8,185 nucleotides of DNA. Source: an uncultured archaeon. GTDB taxonomy: Archaea > Thermoproteota > CALKCG01 > B24. The notes beneath the pieces were generated by a model, which was not told where the DNA came from, did no database searches, and saw only the letters and a list, made by a program, of their open reading frames with translations. The position numbers were made by a program, and so were the translations under genes. Below are positions 1 to 5,144 of the stretch, piece by piece. The stretch's first letter is position 1. Each line of letters begins with the position of its first letter. The stretch is from contig CALKCG010000041.1 of the NCBI GenBank assembly GCA_938082915.1, positions 1 through 8,185 on the forward strand, given 5' to 3'.

Positions 1-1071
1 TTTACGGCATTCCTAGGACCTCTAGCATCTACGGCTCAGATGTTAGGTCCTAGTATTCTTCAAGGAGCTGTTGCAGGTCTAACGGCATCTATACCAGCAC
101 TAATAGCCAATTTAGGTGCAGTTTCAACGGCTTTTTCAACCATGGGAGCCGTTATCTCAGGCACGATTATTCCGTTATTGATGAATCCCTTAACGCTTGC
201 AATTCTAGGTGTGATAGCCCTTGCGACAACGCTCTATTTTGCATGGCAAAATAATTGGGGTGGAATAAGGGATGTAACGGCAAACGTCGTGAAAGCCCTT
301 CAAGACGCTTGGAGCAGGTTTTCGAGTTGGATGCAAGGGGCTTTAGACGCATTCGTAAACTTCTTTAAAGAATATTGGATTTTGTTTGGACCAGCGGGCT
401 TCATCTACAAGGCTTGGGAAGAAAACTGGCTTGGAGTCAGAGACGTTTTCAACACCGTGAGTTCTACCATTTTAAACGGAATATCTTCATTCGTTTCATT
501 CATAACTAATTCATGGAATAATTTTATCAACGCTCTATCTGGGATTTTACCCGCTGTTGAGAATGTTAAGGGCGCTTTTATCTCAAGCTTTGATACAATT
601 TCAAAAGCCGTTGGAGGAGCGATCGATTGGATGAACGATAAACTCAACGGATTCTTAGGCTTTATAAAAACCATTCAAGACGGTGTTGAAAAATTCTGTA
701 AAACCGTCAGCGACCTGTTCGGCGGATGGGCTAAAGGTGTTCAAGACTGGTGGGGTAGCGTCGTTAAGACGCTTACAGCTCCGATTGAAACACCTAAGCT
801 CGGAATAATGAAGGAGATTGAGGTCCCGTCGAAGCAGGCGGGAGGTCCGGTAGAGAAAACGGGCTTGTACTGGCTTCACGCAGGCGAATACGTGGTTCCA
901 AAGCAGGCGTTCAACATAACTATGAATCTGACGATTCAAGGCTCTAGGGGCATGGATGAAAAAGCTTTGGCTGAGGAAGTAGCCAGACGTGTGGAACAGA
1001 GGCTTAGAAACGTCTTGATAGAGTCTACGAGCCGTTCAGCCCCTACGAAGAGGATAAGATTGCCGGGCTGA
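1..1071 (+). CDS. Phage/virus tail tape measure protein, C-terminal part (5' truncated by window)
   Basis: The reading frame is open from base 1, so the start lies outside the window; the first ATG inside it, at 40, is not a credible start. Tape measure proteins set tail length and are ejected during genome delivery. Features seen: an Ala/Gly/Leu/Ile-rich start, one clear hydrophobic segment (about window residues 62-81), then two copies of an AW-x-x-NW-x-G-[IV]-RDV motif at bases 241-276 and 412-447. Long amphipathic stretches rich in Trp and Phe follow. Near the C-terminus there is a GGPVEKTGLYWLHAGEYVVP-type segment. Tape measure proteins often end with a GG...GEAGPEAVIP-like element followed by a beta strand (here NITMNLTIQGS) and a charged helix (EKALAEEVARRVEQRLRN), which is what is seen. 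The next gene starts 5 bases downstream. The family call is fairly secure; the subtype is not. Confidence 0.82.
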   Translation, partial: FTAFLGPLASTAQMLGPSILQGAVAGLTASIPALIANLGAVSTAFSTMGAVISGTIIPLLMNPLTLAILGVIALATTLYFAWQNNWGGIRDVTANVVKALQDAWSRFSSWMQGALDAFVNFFKEYWILFGPAGFIYKAWEENWLGVRDVFNTVSSTILNGISSFVSFITNSWNNFINALSGILPAVENVKGAFISSFDTISKAVGGAIDWMNDKLNGFLGFIKTIQDGVEKFCKTVSDLFGGWAKGVQDWWGSVVKTLTAPIETPKLGIMKEIEVPSKQAGGPVEKTGLYWLHAGEYVVPKQAFNITMNLTIQGSRGMDEKALAEEVARRVEQRLRNVLIESTSRSAPTKRIRLPG

Positions 1072-1076
1072 TCTAG

Positions 1077-2183
1077 ATGATGCTGTGGGAGCTAGTCCGT
1101 AAGAATGAGGCAAGACATGTGACGGATACGACTGAAGTCAGCACGGCTTCCGACACGTGGGCTGTTTTAAAGAGCTATACGATAAGCATAGACGTTGAAA
1201 AGGCTCTGGTCTGGTACATAAAGCCAACGTTCAACTCCGTTCAAAGCCAAGGGCTGAGGGCTAAAGTCAACGGGCAGTACTTCTTCGGTCTGCAAGGCGT
1301 GTCGGCTTTAAAAGTAGTTCAGCCGAGGTGGGGCTTAGTATACCTTCAGCCCGGCACGTATAACGTTATCGTCGAAGGCAGACACCTCAGCACGTCATCA
1401 ACTGACGTTGTGAAGCTCACGGAGTGTAGGCTCGGCTCCATGAGGTTTTCAGATGACGTTAAGCTCACTAAATCTGCATCTCAGAGCGTAGGTGCAGGTA
1501 CTACTTTGACGGTTATAAACGAGAACGTAACCATCCCAGCCAAGCGTAGGATCGCATTGGGATATACTAAACGCACCGTTGTGAAGATCGACGTTGTTGT
1601 AATTTCTGGTAATGATAAGGACGTAACCTTCAGAAATCCAACCGAAGGTAATGGTACGGATGCTCTAACCGTCAGACTTAAGATAAACGACTCCTATGTC
1701 GCATGGAAGGAAAGGTATGAGCACGAACCTCAATACTACGGTGCGGGGACTCAGAAGGGCGTTGAAATGGGAAGCTATTGGACTCCGTTTGATGTGTCGG
1801 ATTCTCAAAGCTCGTTCAACGTCAAGGTCGAGATAATAAACACGCAGACTGCTAGCGACACGGCATACGTCTACGTGAACGTTTACGGCTCTCCTTGGCT
1901 TTTATATGATAGCTTCATAAGCCCGGTTGACCTGCTCGTAACGTTCGGAAGTACAATTTATATAATTTCTGAACCCCTCGTTTTAGACCCGACAAAAGAA
2001 GTTCGCATAGGATGGGAGAAGGCGGTCGATAGGGCAACGGACGTTTACTACTCTCAGTCTGGAACTGGCATACTGGTCTTCAATTACACTTTCGACGTTT
2101 GGAGTCCAACGATACCAGATATCCTCAAGATGATGGGATGGGGTGCAAGCGTGATGAAGATAGCCGCGGACATCAGAGGTTGA
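1077..2183 (+). CDS. Unrecognised beta-rich virion protein, probable tail/baseplate component
   Basis: This 368-residue protein lies directly after the tape measure gene, the usual position of distal-tail or baseplate proteins in siphovirus-like genomes. I do not recognise a named family. It has no signal peptide or membrane segment and shows alternating beta-strand-type sequence almost throughout. It seems to contain two similar-looking beta-sandwich-like halves. Each has a strand of the type L-[RT]-[AV]-[KR]-[VL]-K-[IV]-N followed by aromatic-rich strands (LRAKVNGQYFFG near residue 61, LTVRLKINDSYVAW near residue 200). A Trp-rich tail, DVWSPTIPDILKMMGWG, precedes the C-terminus. The start is one of two adjacent ATGs (1077 or 1080). 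No good Shine-Dalgarno lies just upstream, so translation may be coupled to the upstream gene. A Dit-like or baseplate role is inferred from order only. Confidence 0.6.
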   Translation: MMLWELVRKNEARHVTDTTEVSTASDTWAVLKSYTISIDVEKALVWYIKPTFNSVQSQGLRAKVNGQYFFGLQGVSALKVVQPRWGLVYLQPGTYNVIVEGRHLSTSSTDVVKLTECRLGSMRFSDDVKLTKSASQSVGAGTTLTVINENVTIPAKRRIALGYTKRTVVKIDVVVISGNDKDVTFRNPTEGNGTDALTVRLKINDSYVAWKERYEHEPQYYGAGTQKGVEMGSYWTPFDVSDSQSSFNVKVEIINTQTASDTAYVYVNVYGSPWLLYDSFISPVDLLVTFGSTIYIISEPLVLDPTKEVRIGWEKAVDRATDVYYSQSGTGILVFNYTFDVWSPTIPDILKMMGWGASVMKIAADIRG

Positions 2184-2187
2184 AAAT

Positions 2188-2445
2188 ATGGTCAAGTTGA
2201 AGCAAGTTTCACCCGATAGATTGATCATGACCGTAAAAGATGTTGATGTAGAGCTTGAAATCGAAGACGTGAAAAACCGCATAAGAGAATTCATAGGGCT
2301 TACGGGCGTAGAACCCGATGAAAAAGTCGTCAAGCTAATCTTATGTAAGCTTGCAAAAGACACGTATGAAAAGAAATTCATCAAACCGAAGACACCGGAC
2401 TTCAGGAAACTCATAGGCGTTGAGCTTGAGGAGGGGGTTGAATGA
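2188..2445 (+). CDS. Small hypothetical protein in viral tail module
   Basis: This 85-residue, strongly charged protein (many Lys, Glu and Asp) begins with a short beta-rich part (VSPDRLIMTVKDVDVELEIE). An apparently helical middle follows (EDVKNRIREFIGLTG, EKVVKLILCKLAKDTYEKK), then a KFIKPKTPDFRKLIGVELEE end. No family is recognised. It has a good ribosome site: AGAGGT at 2175-2180, overlapping the 3' end of the preceding gene, with 7 bases to ATG. It ends in an ATGA overlap with the next gene, so the two are probably translated together. By position it could be a minor tail component or an assembly factor; nothing in the sequence decides between them. Confidence 0.65.
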   Translation: MVKLKQVSPDRLIMTVKDVDVELEIEDVKNRIREFIGLTGVEPDEKVVKLILCKLAKDTYEKKFIKPKTPDFRKLIGVELEEGVE

Positions 2446-2789
2446 GCGTTCAAATAGACGGTAAAACCGTGAAGGCATCTGTAAAGTTAGAGATAGTGCC
2501 GTCTTTAAGTCGAAGTGAGGAGTTCACCGTTGACGGCTACAAGAGAGTTATAATTCCATTCGGCGTTTACAGGCGTTGGACTCTGGAGTGCGTGGAAGAT
2601 AAGAGTATTACATGGGCTAACAGCATAATAAGTTATCTTTATGATAAATGTAAGTCATGCTCACCCGTTACACTATCCGTTTCGACGGACGTTTACAGCT
2701 TTAACGGTCAGGTTTACATCTCATCCATAGATGTTGAATTCGATGAGAATAACCGCATCTTCACGGTAACGTTGGAGGAGAAAATGTAA
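2442..2789 (+). CDS. Small beta-rich virion protein, probable tail/baseplate component
   Basis: This 115-residue protein starts inside the stop of the preceding gene (ATGA). A purine-rich ribosome site (GAGGAGG at 2428-2434) lies 7 bases before the ATG. The sequence is mainly beta: an N-terminal strand pair (VQIDGKTVKASVKLEIV), a short central helix-like part (WANSIISYLYDKCKSC) with two Cys three residues apart, and a C-terminal strand pattern, VYSFNGQVYISSIDVEFDEN followed by FTVTLEE. That ending, a short 'F-x-G-x-VYI-x-S-[IV]-x-[IV]-x-F' strand pair closing on a 'T-[IV]-x-L-E' strand, resembles small phage tail proteins that form beta-barrel rings. I infer a tail-ring or baseplate role from this and from gene order. 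No specific family is recognised. Confidence 0.6.
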   Translation: MSVQIDGKTVKASVKLEIVPSLSRSEEFTVDGYKRVIIPFGVYRRWTLECVEDKSITWANSIISYLYDKCKSCSPVTLSVSTDVYSFNGQVYISSIDVEFDENNRIFTVTLEEKM

Positions 2790-2796
2790 GGAGGTG
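2790..2796 (+). promoter_or_regulatory. Consensus Shine-Dalgarno for the 652-residue gene
   Basis: GGAGGTG, matching the prokaryotic 16S anti-Shine-Dalgarno, starts right after the upstream stop codon and sits 5 bases before the ATG at 2802. It fixes that start and suggests high translation of the adsorption-protein gene. Confidence 0.75.
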
Positions 2797-2801
2797 GTTG
2801 A

Positions 2802-4760
2802 ATGAGCATAATTTCGACTGAGAAAGAATACGTAGAGCTTGTGCATCCATCTGTGGCGAAGCTCAGAAGACAGACGTACATACGCAAGGGAGTCCTTGGG
2901 CAAAGGCTACCGTACGTGGCACCTGCATCGCTTGAGGGGTTTGAAGCCGAAATAGCTGGCTTGATCCAAGGAGATTTTTCAGAGCAGTTCAAGAAACGCT
3001 TGACGCTTCAGAGCTGGCATGAGAAGGGCGATATCGTAACCTATAGCGACATGGAGGAGGCTAGGACGTGCGTCATAGAGGAATTAAGGAGACCCATCGA
3101 AGGGCCTAGGTATGCTAGAGTAAGCCTACACCTCGTCGAGAAGAATGCGAATACACTTGTGTTGAGGTATAATCCTACGCTTGGAAGGTGGAACAGGCTG
3201 TGCCTGCCGAGGGCAAACCCGGACAGCTGGAGCATGTGGAATCAGAAGCAGTCGAAGCCATATGGAAACCCATGGAGGGGCAATGAGACCAACTGGAACC
3301 ACTTAAACGGCACGGTAGGCTCAATACTGGTAAACGAAGGCTCAGGCATAGTCATGCATCCGATAGGCGACTACAGCGTGCAGGTGGATAAGATGTCAGG
3401 TGGAAGGGCTATTCAATCTGCGTGCAACTGGGTACTCGACAAGGCAAACCATAAGTTTTCATATGAATTCTACTTGGACGACGATAACGAAGAGCATAGC
3501 CCAACTGTAATTGCAGACGACAATCAAACGACTTTCTGGAGCATAATATACTGGGATACTGGAGACCCAACGAAAGACATATACGACCTCTCGATTTCAA
3601 ACGATACGGCAAACGTGAAGAAGGGCGCGGATAGCTTAAAGATACAAGTGGTTTCAGGTACGCACTACAACCTGTATCTAAAACACGACTACAGCCCAGC
3701 CGTTGACTGGAGCGGTATGGACTTCGTAGCCTTCTGGTGGTACGGGGCAAACACGGGATATGCTATGGGTCTCAGGATGACGGACTCCGCTGGAAACTGG
3801 TCTAAGTGGAACTTCACGGACAACTTTTCAGGATGGAAACGCTTCGTCTTTCCCCTCAGAAAGCCTCACGAGCAAACGGCAACGGCGCCGAACCTATCAT
3901 CGATAGCAAGGGTGGAGTTCTTGTTCTGGAGTACTAAGACAATCGGATGGACTTGGAACTTAGACCGCCTACTGATAGATGTCGGTAAGTGGGTTAAGCT
4001 AGAGGTCTTCGTTCCAGACTTCTTGAAGGACGCCGCAGACTCGTTCAAGCTCTACTGCTATAACGTAAGCACGGGTGCATACGACCTTACGCCCATCACG
4101 TTCAACGCCGAGAAGAACATTAGCCCGAGTTGGAACAACAACAGGATAAAGTTTCTAAACGGTACATTGCTGAGCGACGTAAGACCTGGCGATAACCTCA
4201 TAGCCACTTATGGAAAGGGCTCGAGGGGACAGACGATACCGCATTCATACTCAGGCAGTCAAGACCCGAACGGTCAAATAACATACTCAAACAACTACGG
4301 CTGTAAGTATCGCATAGGCTTCGCCTTGTATATGCCTCCGGACGACGGTCAAGACAGCTCTACATACGGGATATCGCAATGTAGACTTAAGCTCGAAATT
4401 TCCTATGATAAAGGCGATTCTGGGCTTTGGGGTGAGGCTACCTTTGAATTTACAGACACCACTGACTATTACTATGGGATTAGAATATTGGAGAAGAGAT
4501 ACATTCTGCTATGGCATACGAGCGGAAAGAGGGCTAACTTCATAATACTTCCAAACAACGCATTGGGAGATGGAGAGCCGAACAGGCTTGAAATAACAGC
4601 CGATGAAAACGAGGACGTAGCAAGAGTCGTGATAGGATGGAGTGTCGAGAAGACCGGAGACTTGAAATACGGCTTAGACTTGACAGACCCAAGCCTAGAC
4701 ACGGATAACGATGGGATTCCAGATGTAATCGAAAACATCGAATCATATGTAGGGGGTTGA
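2802..4760 (+). CDS. Probable tail fibre/adsorption protein with carbohydrate-binding-like domain and C-terminal Ca-binding-type motif
   Basis: This 652-residue protein is the last large gene of the viral module, where receptor-binding proteins usually lie. Residues 1-110 are charged and mixed, perhaps the virion attachment part. Residues 115-240 are rich in Trp, Asn and Gly. Residues about 245-397 show a jelly-roll pattern: strands ending in WSGMDFVAFWWYG, an LRMTDSAGNWSKWNF strand pair, FSGWKRFVFPL, then SSIARVEFLFWS and a closing LDRLLIDVG. This order resembles galactose-binding-fold carbohydrate-binding modules such as CBM11/CBM30. Residues 400-620 form further beta-rich sequence. The C-terminus carries LDTDNDGIPDVIE, a DxDxDGxxDxxE loop (D633, D635, D637, D641, E644) of the thrombospondin type 3/EF-hand-like calcium type. 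There is no signal peptide, which fits a virion protein. I infer binding to host surface glycan. No catalytic residues are claimed. Confidence 0.68.
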   Translation: MSIISTEKEYVELVHPSVAKLRRQTYIRKGVLGQRLPYVAPASLEGFEAEIAGLIQGDFSEQFKKRLTLQSWHEKGDIVTYSDMEEARTCVIEELRRPIEGPRYARVSLHLVEKNANTLVLRYNPTLGRWNRLCLPRANPDSWSMWNQKQSKPYGNPWRGNETNWNHLNGTVGSILVNEGSGIVMHPIGDYSVQVDKMSGGRAIQSACNWVLDKANHKFSYEFYLDDDNEEHSPTVIADDNQTTFWSIIYWDTGDPTKDIYDLSISNDTANVKKGADSLKIQVVSGTHYNLYLKHDYSPAVDWSGMDFVAFWWYGANTGYAMGLRMTDSAGNWSKWNFTDNFSGWKRFVFPLRKPHEQTATAPNLSSIARVEFLFWSTKTIGWTWNLDRLLIDVGKWVKLEVFVPDFLKDAADSFKLYCYNVSTGAYDLTPITFNAEKNISPSWNNNRIKFLNGTLLSDVRPGDNLIATYGKGSRGQTIPHSYSGSQDPNGQITYSNNYGCKYRIGFALYMPPDDGQDSSTYGISQCRLKLEISYDKGDSGLWGEATFEFTDTTDYYYGIRILEKRYILLWHTSGKRANFIILPNNALGDGEPNRLEITADENEDVARVVIGWSVEKTGDLKYGLDLTDPSLDTDNDGIPDVIENIESYVGG

Positions 4761-4765
4761 GTTAA

Positions 4766-4882
4766 ATGTATGGAATAGCTATTCCAAATCCAAAGGAGCA
4801 ATGCAAGAAAATACCCGCATATGAGTATGTTAGAAAGCAGACCCGATGGCCTATCGGGAGTATGTTGACAGAAAAGGCATAA
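4766..4882 (+). CDS. Candidate small protein, 38 residues, possibly the 5' part of a frameshifted gene
   Basis: An ATG lies 5 bases after the fibre gene stop, with the G-rich site AGGGGG at 4751-4756 before it, like the ribosome sites of the viral genes. The product begins MYGIAIPNPKEQCKKIPAYE and continues YVRKQT before a different-looking end (RWPIGSMLTEKA). The motif PAYEYVRKQT in this frame resembles AYREYVDRKG, encoded in another frame 20 bases later, so a frameshift near 4840 is plausible. No family is recognised. It may be the tail-end small gene of the viral operon, intact or decayed. Confidence 0.38.
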   Translation: MYGIAIPNPKEQCKKIPAYEYVRKQTRWPIGSMLTEKA

Positions 4883-4929
4883 GACATAAGGGATATTTAG
4901 AATGGATCCGCAACCAGACGGAAGCGTAG
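4846..4929 (+). other. Short reading frame, 27 codons, candidate downstream fragment of the 4766 gene
   Basis: It reads MAYREYVDRKGIRHKGYLEW followed by IRNQTEA and overlaps both neighbouring short frames. No Shine-Dalgarno precedes the ATG, so it is unlikely to be an independent gene. Its basic, Tyr-rich content looks like a natural continuation of the 4766 product if one base is missing or misread around 4838-4850. I report it because the two fragments together would give a coherent basic protein of about 55 residues. The alternative is chance coding in a degraded provirus end. Confidence 0.28.
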
Positions 4930-5051
4930 CGTTCAAATGCGACAGATGCAGAGCCGAAGTTAAACTCAAAAAGCCGCTTTTAAAGTCTATTTCACAAAAT
5001 CTAAAATACCTAGCAGAAACCCAACAATCCCACTTCGCAAACATAAAATAG
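4902..5051 (+). CDS. Candidate microprotein with a single CxxC knuckle, 49 residues
   Basis: The product starts MDPQPDGSVAFKCDRCRAEV and continues into a Lys/Leu/Ser/Gln-rich, apparently helical tail ending FANIK. FKCDRC is a zinc-knuckle half-site (one CxxC); a mononuclear site would need a second pair, for instance from a dimer. A weak AAGGGA at 4888-4893 lies 8 bases before the ATG. The frame is offset from both short frames upstream, so it may be a separate gene or the last third of a twice-frameshifted one. No family is assigned. Coding status is uncertain, but the composition is protein-like, and it is the only frame of this length on the plus strand in this gap. Confidence 0.42.
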   Translation: MDPQPDGSVAFKCDRCRAEVKLKKPLLKSISQNLKYLAETQQSHFANIK

Positions 5052-5095
5052 AAATAACATAAAAGACTGGATAATTATTAGGCACGCCACATAGT

Positions 5096-5110
5096 CGAAA
5101 AATTTAAATA
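5096..5110 (+). promoter_or_regulatory. Putative archaeal BRE/TATA promoter of the transporter operon
   Basis: CGAAAAA followed by TTTAAATA fits an archaeal BRE plus TATA box. With the usual spacing of about 25 bases, transcription would begin near 5130-5135, leaving a leader of 10-15 bases that still includes the ribosome site before ATG 5145. This separates the transporter operon from the viral genes upstream. It is a pattern match only. Confidence 0.55.
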
Positions 5111-5127
5111 TTGATAACTAATAATCA

Positions 5128-5142
5128 TCTCCTTAGAGGAGA
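5128..5142. repeat. Inverted repeat TCTCCT-tag-AGGAGA over the predicted start site and ribosome site
   Basis: A perfect 6-base inverted repeat with a 3-base centre spans the predicted transcription start. Its right arm includes the AGGAG ribosome site of the binding-protein gene, 3 bases before the ATG. It could be a repressor operator. It could also be an RNA hairpin hiding the ribosome site, but only if transcription starts at or before 5128. Short palindromes also arise by chance. Confidence 0.35.
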
Positions 5143-5144
5143 AG

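Noticed and set aside
1983..2453. 156-codon open frame on the minus strand
   Set aside because: It is Ser/Thr-rich and antisense to three plus-strand genes with good ribosome sites; it looks like a mirror of their codons.
2802..4760. Eleven N-x-S/T sequons in the fibre protein, suggesting N-glycosylation
   Set aside because: The protein is Asn-rich, so many sequons are expected. Tail proteins are assembled in the cytoplasm and this one has no signal peptide, so it would not normally meet the glycosylation machinery.
4472..5044. 190-codon open frame on the minus strand across the end of the fibre gene and the gap
   Set aside because: It lies mostly opposite the well-supported fibre gene, its product has no domain-like pattern, and it has no visible promoter or ribosome site.
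5052..5144. tRNA gene or obvious att repeat at the viral module end
   Set aside because: No cloverleaf-like sequence or convincing direct repeat could be found by eye in the window.
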